Part shown: positions 9,358-20,483 of the stretch, piece by piece
How the letters are laid out: each line of letters begins with the position of its first letter
Position numbering within the stretch: the first letter of the stretch is position 1
Source of the DNA: Paenibacillus qinlingensis
GTDB taxonomy: Bacteria > Bacillota > Bacilli > Paenibacillales > NBRC-103111
Assembly (NCBI RefSeq): GCF_013204845.1
Contig: NZ_JABMKY010000003.1
Span: 248,001-312,000 of the forward strand
Direction: 5' to 3'
Length of the DNA stretch: 64,000 nt
Program-made: the position numbers and the translations under genes
Notes under the pieces: model-generated
Told to the model about the DNA's origin: nothing
Database searches by the model: none
Seen by the model: only the letters and a program-made list of their open reading frames with translations

Positions 9358-10422
9358 ATGAGCATAAACAAATTGAGAATTGGTGTTATTGGTGCAGGTT
9401 CAATTTCAGATTTGCACTTTGCGTCATATACGAAATCAGAGGATGCTGTTATTGTTGCTGTCTGTGACCTTAATCGTGAACGTGCTGCCGCGAAAGCGGA
9501 GAAGTATGACATTGCGAACATTTATACTGATTATAATGAGCTTTTGGCTAACCCTGAGATTGATGCTGTCAGTATTTGTACATGGAATAATACACATGCC
9601 GAGATCAGTATTGCTGCTCTTCATGCTGGTAAGCATGTTTTGGTAGAGAAGCCGCTATGCAAAACAGTGGAAGAAGCGCAACGCATTCAAGATGCGGTTC
9701 GTGAAACAGGAAAAATTCTGCAAGTGGGATTTGTAAGAAGATATGATACGAATGCTCAGTTAGTGAAGCATTTTATAGATAATGGTCAATTAGGTGAGAT
9801 TTATTATGCCAAAGCATCTTGCCTTCGTCGATTAGGAAATCCAGGCGGGTGGTTCTCTGATGTTGAACGCTCCGGCGGCGGACCGCTGATTGATATTGGT
9901 GTGCATGTGATTGATGTGTGTTGGTACTTGATGGGCAGACCGAAGCCTGTTGCAGTAAGTGGGCATACGTATAACAAGCTTGGAAACCGGAAGAATGTGA
10001 AGAACTTATCTTTTTATAAAGCAGCCGACTATGATGCGGAGCGCAATACAGTTGAGGATTTGGCGAATGTGCTGATTCGTTTTGAAAATGGGGCTTCCCT
10101 TATGGTGGATGTGAGTTTCACGCTGCATGCCAAAAAGGATGAAATCGCTGTCAAGCTCTATGGTGACAAAGGTGGCGTTGAGCTTGAGCCTGAGATTGTG
10201 TTCGTAACAGAGATATTGGATACGATTACGAATGTGACGCCTCAAATCAATAACAAATCGATTGACATCAATGGCGCTTTCCAAAATGAGATTAATCATT
10301 TCGTATCCTGTTGTCAAACAGGCGAAACACCAATCAGCCCGGTTGAAGATGGTCTTGAGATGATGAAAATCCTTTGCGGTATTTATGAATCCGCAGCAAA
10401 GGGACAAGAAATCAGATTGTAG
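9358..10422 (+). CDS. Gfo/Idh/MocA family oxidoreductase
   Basis: NAD(P)-dependent sugar or cyclitol dehydrogenase of 354 residues. The N-terminal Rossmann domain has GVIGAGSISDLH (residues 8-19). The EKPLCKT motif near residue 98 provides the catalytic Lys of the family. GGGPLIDIGVHVIDVCWYL in the C-terminal sheet domain supplies the conserved Asp/His. AAAGGAGG lies upstream, with 12 nt to the ATG. It is followed closely by two xylose-isomerase-like TIM-barrel genes. The three probably form one operon that oxidises and epimerises a sugar or inositol-like compound. The exact substrate cannot be read from sequence. Confidence 0.9.
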   Translation: MSINKLRIGVIGAGSISDLHFASYTKSEDAVIVAVCDLNRERAAAKAEKYDIANIYTDYNELLANPEIDAVSICTWNNTHAEISIAALHAGKHVLVEKPLCKTVEEAQRIQDAVRETGKILQVGFVRRYDTNAQLVKHFIDNGQLGEIYYAKASCLRRLGNPGGWFSDVERSGGGPLIDIGVHVIDVCWYLMGRPKPVAVSGHTYNKLGNRKNVKNLSFYKAADYDAERNTVEDLANVLIRFENGASLMVDVSFTLHAKKDEIAVKLYGDKGGVELEPEIVFVTEILDTITNVTPQINNKSIDINGAFQNEINHFVSCCQTGETPISPVEDGLEMMKILCGIYESAAKGQEIRL

Positions 10423-10462
10423 CCCGAACGAATCGGAGCATAGGAGTATTGGAGGAGCGCAT

Positions 10463-11323
10463 ATGAAATTAGGGGTTAGCACATATAGCTTATATCAGGC
10501 TTTAAAGTCTGGCGAAATGTCGATTATGGACGTCATCGATTGGATTGCGGATCAGGGAGGTGAACATGTCGAGATTGTACCATTGGGTTATGATTTACCG
10601 GGTAACTTTGCGCTTGCGGATGCGATTCGTGAGAAAGCTCAGGCTCGAGGTATTGATATCTCCAATTATGCTATCGGCGCTAATTTCCTGACCGAAACAG
10701 AAGAGCAGTATCAGGAAGAAATCGAGCGTGTGAAGGGCGAGGTTGACCTGGCTGCCCGATTAGGTGTAAAGAAAATGCGGCATGATGTTGCTCGAAGTGA
10801 GGATCTCTCGATTCGTAATTTCAATGCTAACTTGGAGCTATTAGCAGTAGCTTGTCGTCAAATCGCTGATTATGCGAACCAATTTGGGATTGTAACGAGT
10901 GTTGAGAATCACGGTTTCTTCGTACAGCATAGTGAACGTGTTCAAGCCCTGATTCATGCTGTGGATCGTCCGAATTTCAAAACAACTTTGGATGTTGGTA
11001 ATTTTGTTTGTGTGGACGAGGATTCCGTTGCCGCTGTGACGAATAATCTTCCTTATGCTTCTATTGTCCATGTGAAGGATTTCTACATTCGCCCCTCTAA
11101 TCAGAATCCAGGAGAAGGCTGGTTTAAGTCTTCCTACGGCACCTATTTGCGCGGAGCGATTGTGGCGCAAGGTGATTTGAATATTCCTGAAATCCTGCGT
11201 GTGGTCAAAAGCTCAGGTTACGATGGTTACATCTCCCTGGAATTTGAGGGAATGGAAGAGTGTAAGCGAGGCACATTGATCGGATTACAAAATATCCGTA
11301 GAATTTGGGACGAAATTAACTAA
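10463..11323 (+). CDS. sugar phosphate isomerase/epimerase (xylose isomerase-like TIM barrel)
   Basis: TIM-barrel enzyme of 286 residues in the AP-endonuclease-2/xylose isomerase-like family, expected to use a divalent metal. Putative metal ligands are Glu in VTSVENHG, Asp in TTLDVGNFV, His in SIVHVKDFY and Glu in YISLEFEGME. The ATG at 10463 has GGAGGAG just upstream; the frame runs further upstream into the previous gene without a good start. It is the second gene of the dehydrogenase-isomerase-isomerase set and probably acts on the oxidised product or its epimer. Confidence 0.88.
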   Translation: MKLGVSTYSLYQALKSGEMSIMDVIDWIADQGGEHVEIVPLGYDLPGNFALADAIREKAQARGIDISNYAIGANFLTETEEQYQEEIERVKGEVDLAARLGVKKMRHDVARSEDLSIRNFNANLELLAVACRQIADYANQFGIVTSVENHGFFVQHSERVQALIHAVDRPNFKTTLDVGNFVCVDEDSVAAVTNNLPYASIVHVKDFYIRPSNQNPGEGWFKSSYGTYLRGAIVAQGDLNIPEILRVVKSSGYDGYISLEFEGMEECKRGTLIGLQNIRRIWDEIN

Positions 11324-11355
11324 CGTTAAGCTCGCGATAAGGAGTGTTTGAAGAC

Positions 11356-12228
11356 ATGGTAATCAATCCAATCGGTATTATGGTAGATAGTTTGCGTCTT
11401 GGACTACGAGACGGATTAAAGAAGTCGAAAGAGCTAGGAGCAGATGGCGTCCAAATTTATGCGGTTTCTGGAGAGATGGATCCTGCTAATTTAACGGCGG
11501 GAGCACGTAAAGAGTTACGTGACTACATCGCGTCGTTAGATCTTCAAATCTCGGCACTTTGCGGGGATCTAGGTGGACATGGTTTTCAAGATCAAACCGT
11601 TAATGCAGCGAAAATTGAGAAATCCAAGCGCATTCTTGATCTTGCGGTTGAACTAGGTTCGTCCGTGGTAACGACGCATATCGGTGTTGTACCCGAGGAT
11701 CGGAATGGCCCCATTTATCAAACGATGCTGCAAGCATGTGAAGAACTGGGTGTGTATGCGAGCAGTTTAGGTGCCTATTTCGCAGTAGAAACAGGGCCTG
11801 AAACGTCGGCACATTTGAAAAGCTTTCTAGATAACCTATCCACCAAAGGTGTATCCGTTAACTTTGACCCAGCGAATATGGTGATGGTAACCGGAGATGA
11901 TCCTGTTCAAGGTGTCTACACGTTGAAAGATTATATCGTTCATACACATGTGAAGGACGGTGTCCGTCTTCGTCAAGTTGATCCGCGTGAAGTGTACGGT
12001 TCACTAGGCTATAAGCCGATGACACACGAGGACATTGCTGAGGCGGCAACATCAGGAGATATGTACCGTGAGCTAGCGTTAGGTGAAGGTCATGTTGATT
12101 TCGGACGCTACTTTGGTGCGCTGCAAGAAATTGGCTACAAAGGCTACCTAACCATTGAGCGTGAAGTTGGTGAACAGCCAGAGAAAGATATTGCTAGTGC
12201 GATTGCTTTCATTCAAAAGTATAAATAA
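11356..12228 (+). CDS. sugar phosphate isomerase/epimerase (xylose isomerase-like TIM barrel)
   Basis: Second TIM-barrel isomerase of the operon, 290 residues, clearly related to its upstream neighbour but divergent. Candidate metal ligands are Glu in FAVETGPET, Asp in VNFDPANMV, His in YIVHTHVKDG and Glu in YLTIEREVG. The start is ATG 11356, 11 nt after AAGGAG; an in-frame GTG at 11344 overlaps that ribosome binding site and is rejected. A perfect terminator follows, which marks the end of the operon. Two successive TIM-barrel isomerases suggest two separate epimerisation or keto-aldo steps. This is inferred from gene order. Confidence 0.87.
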   Translation: MVINPIGIMVDSLRLGLRDGLKKSKELGADGVQIYAVSGEMDPANLTAGARKELRDYIASLDLQISALCGDLGGHGFQDQTVNAAKIEKSKRILDLAVELGSSVVTTHIGVVPEDRNGPIYQTMLQACEELGVYASSLGAYFAVETGPETSAHLKSFLDNLSTKGVSVNFDPANMVMVTGDDPVQGVYTLKDYIVHTHVKDGVRLRQVDPREVYGSLGYKPMTHEDIAEAATSGDMYRELALGEGHVDFGRYFGALQEIGYKGYLTIEREVGEQPEKDIASAIAFIQKYK

Positions 12229-12234
12229 ACTTGG

Positions 12235-12262
12235 AAACCCTCGTCATTGGCGAGGGTTTTTG
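12235..12262 (+). terminator. intrinsic terminator of the sugar oxidation operon
   Basis: A perfect 9-bp stem AAACCCTCG / CGAGGGTTT has a 7-nt loop and is followed by T-rich sequence. Confidence 0.88.
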
Positions 12263-12363
12263 TTTGCTGCTAACGCTATATGGAGTAACGATATTTACAA
12301 AATGGGCTTCTTAATGTTCGAAATTAAGAGTAAAATAAAGGACAAGAGGAGGATTGATCTTTG

Positions 12364-12663
12364 ATGAGTACACTGAAGCGTTTCACGGATTCGGAACAAC
12401 AGATTTCGTTGGAGTTTAGAGATGATCATTTGACAGTGCTTCGTTTCTACGGTGAAACATCCATTTACCCGTTCAAAAATATTTCACTTGCCTCTGACCC
12501 CATACCCGAGTATCCCCTTAATCGCGTTGCGCTAAGTGTTATTGATTTCAACACAGGTGTAACCGATTTCAAATTTTCGTCGAATTTACTAGACTTTGAG
12601 ATTTTCGTCCAAAAGCTGCTCGAAGTGCATCGTGAATTCATTCCTAATCATTCTATTTCATAA
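12364..12663 (+). CDS. small hypothetical protein, 99 residues
   Basis: Not recognised. It is a soluble, acidic, beta-rich-looking protein (ISLEFRDDHLTVLRFYG, SVIDFNTGVTDFKFSSN) with no signal peptide, membrane segment or Cys motif. GAGGAGG lies 11 nt before the ATG. A TTG directly preceding the ATG is an alternative start. It has its own terminator just downstream and stands between the isomerase operon and the minisatellite. The codon usage and clean ribosome binding site argue for a real gene. Confidence 0.65.
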   Translation: MSTLKRFTDSEQQISLEFRDDHLTVLRFYGETSIYPFKNISLASDPIPEYPLNRVALSVIDFNTGVTDFKFSSNLLDFEIFVQKLLEVHREFIPNHSIS

Positions 12664-12675
12664 GCCAATGTTTTG

Positions 12676-12700
12676 AAAAACCGCTGTGGCGGTTTTTTTT
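12676..12700 (+). terminator. intrinsic terminator after the small hypothetical gene
   Basis: AACCGC / GCGGTT stem with a TGTG loop, followed by eight T. Confidence 0.85.
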
Positions 12701-12797
12701 GTTTAGAAGTGGACATCTCGAACGATTCGAGGAGAATAACTCAACTGAAACATTGGCTAGAGTAGCAATTTCGGAACTGATGGCAGCACGAGCAGCA

Positions 12798-13100
12798 ACC
12801 CCAGCGACCCCGGCAACCCCGGCAACCCCGGCAACCCCGGCAACCCCCGGCAACCCAAGCAACCCCGGCAACCCCGGCAACCCCGGCAACCCCGGCAACC
12901 CCAGCAACCCCAGCAACCCCAGCAACCCCAGCAACCCCGACAACCCCGGCAACTCCGACAACGCCAGCCCACCCCGGCAACTCCGGTAACCCCGGCAACC
13001 CCGGCAACTCCGACAACGCCAGCCCACCCCGGCAACTCCGGTAACTCCGGCAACTCCGACAACCCCGGCAACTCCGACAACGCCAGCCCACCCCAACAAC
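12798..13100. repeat. 9-bp minisatellite (CCCCGGCAA variants) with higher-order units
   Basis: Tandem 9-mers of the type CCCCGGCAA, CCCCAGCAA, CTCCGGCAA and CTCCGACAA. From about 12944 they are arranged in a higher-order unit starting CCCCGGCAACTCCGACAACG at 12944, 12999 and 13063 (periods 55 and 64). The periods are not multiples of three because each unit carries a 10-nt variant. All six frames stay open because the 9-mer contains no stop, and the frames switch between Ala-Gly-Val, Cys-Arg-Gly and Leu-Pro-Gly type repeats. No plausible start or ribosome binding site serves a protein here, so it is treated as noncoding. Confidence 0.85.
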
Positions 13101-13187
13101 TCAAGCAACCCAACCTCACCAACAAGTAAACACAATAACTGGAAAACATACATCTAATTTCAACTGAAACGAAGATATATTTCAAAT

Positions 13188-13323
13188 AAATGTAAAAAGT
13201 ACAGTTAATTTCTCACTTTCTCAACAAATTAGAAAGAACCCAGAGAAATAGCTGTACATTTTCCATCTAAAGTTCAAATTGAGGCCAAATAGACAGAAAT
13301 AGATGGATTTTTTCCAGTTATTT
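13188..13323. repeat. AT-rich dispersed repeat, copy B
   Basis: Contains the module in forward orientation at 13188-13211 (AAATGTAAAAAGTACAGTTA), reverse at 13249-13270 (TAGCTGTACATTTTCCATCT), and a variant at 13299-13323 beginning ATAGATGGATTTTTTCCAGT. GTACAGTTA and TAGCTGTAC can pair as an inverted repeat. It follows the minisatellite directly. Confidence 0.7.
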
Positions 13324-13332
13324 GGCACATCC

Positions 13333-13370
13333 GTGAGATCTATTGGCTACAAGTAGCCAATAGATCTCAC
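13333..13370. terminator. perfect 18-bp inverted repeat at the 3' end of the AraC gene
   Basis: GTGAGATCTATTGGCTAC (13333-13350) and its exact reverse complement (13353-13370) are separated by AA. It ends 2 nt before the AraC stop codon. No T-run follows on the minus strand, so it may be a transcript-end stabilising hairpin rather than a classic terminator. Confidence 0.55.
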
Positions 13371-13372
13371 GT

Positions 13373-14209
13373 TTACTTCAAATACGGATGTCTAAATACA
13401 TCCGGCGTCAGCCCAACGGCTTTGCGGAAGGTGGAAATGAAATGCGATGCATCAAGAAAGCCAGTGGCTTCGGCGATTTGCTTCACTGTCTGATCAGGCT
13501 GCGCAATCAGCATTTCTTTGGACTTCTGCAGGCGAAGCTGAAGCAGGTATTGGTACGGAGAGAGCCCGAATGCACGGCGAAATAATGTATTCACATGCTG
13601 CGCTGAGACTCCGAGCTGAGTCGCCATCCAGCTAAGCCCAACGTGAGCAGCGCCGAAGCTATGCTCCAGCTCGAGCAGGAGCGGCAGAAGCCGCTCATGA
13701 CTTTGCGAGAAGGAGGCGCTTTTATTGATAATGCCGTGCTTCTTTAACAGCGTCAGGAATTGATAGATTTCCAAGGAACCGTTGGTGCCGGTGAAATCGT
13801 GACTATCATGATATTTATGATAGTAATATTCGTGAATACTAGCGAGCGGCGTCTCGGATCCCCAGCTAATTTGCGTAGAAAGTGGGATTTCCAGAGCATG
13901 TACAATAGAGGCTGCTAACGCACCATCAAAGGTTAAATACCACGTCGACCAAGGTGTATCTGGCACTTGATAGGCATGAGGGACTCCGCCAGCCAGCAGC
14001 ATGCCTTGCCGTTCACTCAGCTTGACGGGGACGCCGTCTAGAATGATTTCGCCGCTGCCGGAAATCGTTTGCAGCCAATGAAAGCAAGGATAGCCTTCTT
14101 CGCGTTGATAATATTGCTGTTCGCTCTCATAGCCGATCGTTTCAAGAATGAGTGGGAGCTTGCGGTCTGTTTCCGTAATGACAAAAAACTTTCGATAATC
14201 ACTAGCCAA
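13373..14209 (-). CDS. AraC family transcriptional regulator, divergent from lacZ
   Basis: Regulator of 278 residues with an N-terminal sugar-sensing cupin domain (GSGEIILDGVPVKLSERQGM, GGVPHAYQVPD) and a C-terminal AraC HTH pair (MATQLGVSAQHVNTLFRRAFG and VKQIAEATGFLDASHFISTF, ending VGLTPDVFRHP). No ATG is available in frame, so the likely start is TTG at 14209, preceded by a weak purine-rich site. It is transcribed away from the LacZ-type gene. The 131-bp gap holds a 9-bp inverted repeat and a weak lacZ promoter. It is very probably the activator of lacZ. Confidence 0.87.
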   Translation of the reverse strand: MASDYRKFFVITETDRKLPLILETIGYESEQQYYQREEGYPCFHWLQTISGSGEIILDGVPVKLSERQGMLLAGGVPHAYQVPDTPWSTWYLTFDGALAASIVHALEIPLSTQISWGSETPLASIHEYYYHKYHDSHDFTGTNGSLEIYQFLTLLKKHGIINKSASFSQSHERLLPLLLELEHSFGAAHVGLSWMATQLGVSAQHVNTLFRRAFGLSPYQYLLQLRLQKSKEMLIAQPDQTVKQIAEATGFLDASHFISTFRKAVGLTPDVFRHPYLK

Positions 14210-14247
14210 GGAATAACCATCTCTTTCATTTTTTAATATATCATGCG

Positions 14248-14288
14248 TTATTTCTTATATTTTAAAAGAAATAATTGTCTTGTACAAT
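14248..14288 (+). promoter_or_regulatory. candidate operator and -10 box for lacZ
   Basis: The inverted repeat TTATTTCTT (14248-14256) and AAGAAATAA (14266-14274) has a 9-bp spacer. TACAAT at 14283-14288 is a good -10, but no -35 is present at 17-18 bp. This fits an activator-dependent promoter controlled by the divergent AraC protein (inferred). Confidence 0.5.
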
Positions 14289-14328
14289 AAGGTGATAAAC
14301 AAAATCCTTATTCAAAAACGTAAAGTGA

Positions 14329-17487
<3,159 letters not shown>

Positions 17488-17495
17488 ACGTTGAT

Positions 17496-17539
17496 AAAAG
17501 CCGTTCCGAGGGTGGTTATCCCTGTGGAACGGCTTTTTT
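17496..17539 (+). terminator. intrinsic terminator of lacZ
   Basis: AAAGCCGTTCC / GGAACGGCTTT, a perfect 11-bp stem, followed by TTT. Confidence 0.9.
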
Positions 17540-17577
17540 GGATTTTTGGTGGAAGTGAAGCAGATCCCTGTGCGGTA

Positions 17578-18025
17578 TCGCCGCCGCCAATCGCCCGCTA
17601 GCGCACAAATAATGTGCGCAAGGGCTTAATCGCCGCCGCCAATCGCCCGCTAGCGCACAAATAATGTGCGCAAGGGCTTAATCGCCGCCGCCAATCGCCC
17701 GCTAGCGCACAAATAATGTGCGCAAGGGCTTAATCACCGCCGCCCGTCTCACGCTAGCGCACAAATAATGTGCGCAAGGGCTTAATCGCCGCCACCCATC
17801 GCCCGCTAGCGCACAAATAATGTGCGCAAGGGCTTAATCGCCGCTGCCCGTCTCACGCTAGCGCACAAATAATGTGCGCAAGGTCGGTATCGCCGCTGCC
17901 CGTCTCACGCTAGTGCACAAATAATGTGCGCAAGGGCTTAATCACCGCCGCCCATCGCCAGCTAGCGCACAAATAATGTGCGCAAGGGCTTAATCGCCGC
18001 CGTCAATCGCACGCTAGTGCACAAA
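17578..18025. repeat. 52-bp tandem repeat array with internal hairpin, 8 full copies and 1 partial
   Basis: Nine units with an exact 52-bp period; the GCTAG core starts at 17597, 17649, 17701, 17753, 17805, 17857, 17909, 17961 and 18013. Each full unit has a 7-bp hairpin GCGCACA-AATAA-TGTGCGC followed by AAGGGCTTAA or a variant, and a variable GC-rich arm (TCGCCGCCGCCAATCGCCCG). Where the stem varies (GTGCACA in copies 7 and 9), copy 7 keeps pairing by a G-U wobble. Copy 9 is truncated within the hairpin. There are no spacers unlike each other, so it is not a CRISPR. Confidence 0.93.
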
Positions 18026-18125
18026 AATTGTTCGTCATATCACGTTTGACCAGAAGGAGAGAGGGTGATAAGTTTAAATGGAGATAAAATCGACAACTAG
18101 GTAACGGGGAAAGGTGGACATCTAT

Positions 18126-19007
18126 ATGACAGAACTTACGGCACAACCAATCATAGGACTCATTGGAACAGGCGTGATGGGTAAAAGTATGGCGGGACAT
18201 TTGATTCATGCGGGATATGAGGTTCATGTGTATACACGTACGAAAGCTAAGGCACAGGAGCTATTGGAAAATGGGGCACAATGGCAGGAAACGCCAGGCG
18301 CATTAGCGCAGAAATGCCAGGTTATTATGACCATGGTCGGATTTCCAAGCGATGTCGAAGACATTTATTTTGGGCAAAATGGCATCATTGCTATGGCAGA
18401 GCCCGGTAGCTTCCTGATTGATTTTACGACGTCGAGCCCGTCTCTGGCCAAACGGATTTATGAGGAAGCGCTGACGCGTCAGCTTTTCTCTTTGGACGCT
18501 CCAGTTTCTGGTGGAGATATTGGGGCAAGAGAAGCGCGATTGTCCATTATGGTCGGAGGCGCTCGAGACGTGTTCGAGCAGATGTTGCCTATTTTCCAAA
18601 AGATCGGCACAAATATCGTCCACCAAGGTGAAGCGGGTGCTGGGCAACATACGAAGATGTGCAATCAAATTGCGATTGCAAGCAACATGATGGGTGTCGT
18701 CGAAGCGCTTGTTTATGCGAAGAAAGCGGGTCTTAATCCGACAACTGTGCTGCAAAGCATTGAAACAGGTGCCGCGGGTAGCTGGTCGTTAAGTAATTTG
18801 GGGCCACGCATGATTGCGGATAATTTTGCACCAGGTTTCTATGTGAAACATTTTATTAAGGATATGAAGATTGCTTTGCAATCGGCGGAAGAAATGAAGG
18901 TAGAGCTTCCAGGCTTAACGCTTGCCAAATCGCTATATGAACAATTAGCTGCAATGGGCGAAGAGGAAAGTGGTACCCAAGCGTTGTATAAATTAATTAA
19001 TAAATAA
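18126..19007 (+). CDS. NAD(P)-dependent 2-hydroxy-3-oxopropionate (tartronate semialdehyde) reductase
   Basis: Beta-hydroxyacid dehydrogenase of 293 residues that would reduce tartronate semialdehyde to D-glycerate. The Rossmann motif GLIGTGVMGKSMAGHL is at the N-terminus. The substrate signature DAPVSGGDIGAREARLSIMV is near residue 120, and the catalytic Lys is in GAGQHTKMCNQI near residue 170. The ATG at 18126 is 8 nt after AAAGGTGG; an in-frame GTG at 18114 falls inside that site. The reaction is inferred from the family and from the next gene, glycerate kinase, 30 nt downstream, which would use the product. A 3-hydroxyisobutyrate dehydrogenase is the main alternative. Confidence 0.87.
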   Translation: MTELTAQPIIGLIGTGVMGKSMAGHLIHAGYEVHVYTRTKAKAQELLENGAQWQETPGALAQKCQVIMTMVGFPSDVEDIYFGQNGIIAMAEPGSFLIDFTTSSPSLAKRIYEEALTRQLFSLDAPVSGGDIGAREARLSIMVGGARDVFEQMLPIFQKIGTNIVHQGEAGAGQHTKMCNQIAIASNMMGVVEALVYAKKAGLNPTTVLQSIETGAAGSWSLSNLGPRMIADNFAPGFYVKHFIKDMKIALQSAEEMKVELPGLTLAKSLYEQLAAMGEEESGTQALYKLINK

Positions 19008-19037
19008 GCGTGTGCTGTTCGACCTGGAGGTTGACTT

Positions 19038-20186
19038 ATGAAAATCGTGATTGCACCTGATTCGTTTAAAGGCAGCCTTAGTTCAGAAGAAGCGGCCAAG
19101 GCGATTAGGGATGGAATTCTGCGGGCTATGCCAGCTGCAGAAACCGTCCTCATCCCTATGGCAGACGGGGGAGAGGGAACCGTTGATAGCCTCGTACAGG
19201 CGACGCAGGGCAGCAAGATCTCAGTTCCCGTGCGAGGTCCGTTGCAAGATGAGGTGATAGCCACGTATGGCGTCTTAGGCGATGGCGTTACGTGTGTGAT
19301 TGAAATGGCTTCGGCTTCCGGACTCGAGTTAATTCCAGAGGAACATCGCAATCCGATGCTGGCGACAACCTACGGCACTGGCCAATTAATTCGCCATGCG
19401 CTCGACCACGGTTATCGTTCCTTCATTCTTGCACTCGGCGGTAGTGCAACGAACGATGGTGGAAGCGGCATGCTCCAAGCGTTAGGCTTACGACTCCTAG
19501 ACGCAGATGAGCGTGAGATTGATACAGGAGGACAAGCTCTGTCTGACCTAAAGCGTATTGATGCCTCGATGTGGGATGCGCGCGTTATTCGTGAATCGCG
19601 GTTTATCATTGCATCAGATGTCACGAATCCATTCATTGGTCCGCAAGGGGCGTCCTATGTCTTTGGACCGCAGAAAGGTGCGACACCGGAGATGGTTGAA
19701 ACGCTCGATGCAGCACTCACCAACTGGGCAGATGTGATGGAAGCGCATACGGGGATTGCGGTGCATCATCTGCCTGGAGCTGGCGCTGCAGGCGGGCTTG
19801 GCGGCGCTTTTCAAGCGTTTTTCCCGGCAAGCACGAAGCGTGGGATCGACGTGGTGATCGAGATGACTAAGTTAAAGGAGCAGCTGCAGGATGCCCAACT
19901 CGTCATCACTGGCGAAGGTCAGACCGACGCCCAGACAGCCTCCGGCAAAGCACCGATGGGAATCGCACAGGCTGCTTCGAAACTTGGCGTGCCAGCTATT
20001 GTTTTATCAGGATCCGTCGGGCAGGGGATTGAGAAGCTGTATGAATATGGGATGACAAGTATTCATAGCATTGTAAACGGTCCGATGACGCTTAAGGAGG
20101 CGATGTGTCGTACACCTGAGCTTTTAGCGCAAAAGGCAGAGCAAGTTATGCGTACTTTTTTGGCGGGACGAAAGAAGGAGGTCTAG
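19038..20186 (+). CDS. glycerate kinase
   Basis: Cytoplasmic glycerate kinase of 382 residues, phosphorylating glycerate to a phosphoglycerate that enters glycolysis. Family signatures are IAPDSFKGSLSSEEAAKAI at the N-terminus, MADGGEGTVDSLV near residue 40, ALGGSATNDGGSGMLQALG near residue 133, GAGAAGGLGGAFQAF and VITGEGQTDAQTASGKAP. All look intact. TGGAGGT precedes the ATG. With the upstream reductase it forms a glyoxylate/glycarate-type lower pathway (tartronate semialdehyde to glycerate to phosphoglycerate). The upstream glyoxylate carboligase or glycarate aldolase is not in the window. Confidence 0.93.
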   Translation: MKIVIAPDSFKGSLSSEEAAKAIRDGILRAMPAAETVLIPMADGGEGTVDSLVQATQGSKISVPVRGPLQDEVIATYGVLGDGVTCVIEMASASGLELIPEEHRNPMLATTYGTGQLIRHALDHGYRSFILALGGSATNDGGSGMLQALGLRLLDADEREIDTGGQALSDLKRIDASMWDARVIRESRFIIASDVTNPFIGPQGASYVFGPQKGATPEMVETLDAALTNWADVMEAHTGIAVHHLPGAGAAGGLGGAFQAFFPASTKRGIDVVIEMTKLKEQLQDAQLVITGEGQTDAQTASGKAPMGIAQAASKLGVPAIVLSGSVGQGIEKLYEYGMTSIHSIVNGPMTLKEAMCRTPELLAQKAEQVMRTFLAGRKKEV

Positions 20187-20189
20187 ACC

Positions 20190-20411
20190 TTGTCAACGAA
20201 TAAACAAGAGGAAGAACAATGGGTACTTCCCAAAGGTGTGGCAAGTCCAGCGAGGCGAGCTTTAGCAGGGGCAGGTATTACGAAGCTCCATGATTTCACA
20301 CGTATTACCGAGACAGATCTTATGAAGCTGCATGGCATGGGTCCCAAAGCGAGAGATTTGATTCGGGAAGAACTAACTGCGAAGGGCTTATCTTTTAAAC
20401 CAGGCTCCTAG
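20190..20411 (+). CDS. small helix-hairpin-helix DNA-binding-like protein
   Basis: Protein of 73 residues resembling the C-terminal domain of RNA polymerase alpha or a lone helix-hairpin-helix (SPARRALAGAGITKLHDFTR, LHGMGPKARDLIREELTAKG). The TTG start at 20190 is supported by AAGGAGG 8 nt upstream, which overlaps the end of the glycerate kinase gene. Only 3 nt separate the two genes, so they are translationally linked. It could bind DNA non-specifically or act as a protein-protein module. Its link to glycerate metabolism may be only positional. Confidence 0.78.
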   Translation: MSTNKQEEEQWVLPKGVASPARRALAGAGITKLHDFTRITETDLMKLHGMGPKARDLIREELTAKGLSFKPGS

Positions 20412-20483
20412 TGAATGAAAGTGGTATACCTACAAGCTCCTAGTCATAAATAAGGTTATTATGATGTGTAAAGGAGTAAGCTC

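Noticed and set aside
12155-12364. 69-residue open frame at the end of the isomerase operon
   Set aside because: It overlaps the true isomerase gene and reads through a perfect terminator.
12653-13153. Long open frames on both strands through the 9-bp repeat (Gly-Val-Ala, Leu-Pro-Gly or Asn-Pro-Gly repeats)
   Set aside because: The 9-mer has no stop in any frame, the higher-order periods break the frame, and no credible start with a ribosome binding site exists. A collagen-like protein was considered and dropped.
17578-18025. CRISPR array
   Set aside because: The segments between hairpins are near-identical from copy to copy, not unique spacers, and no cas gene is near.
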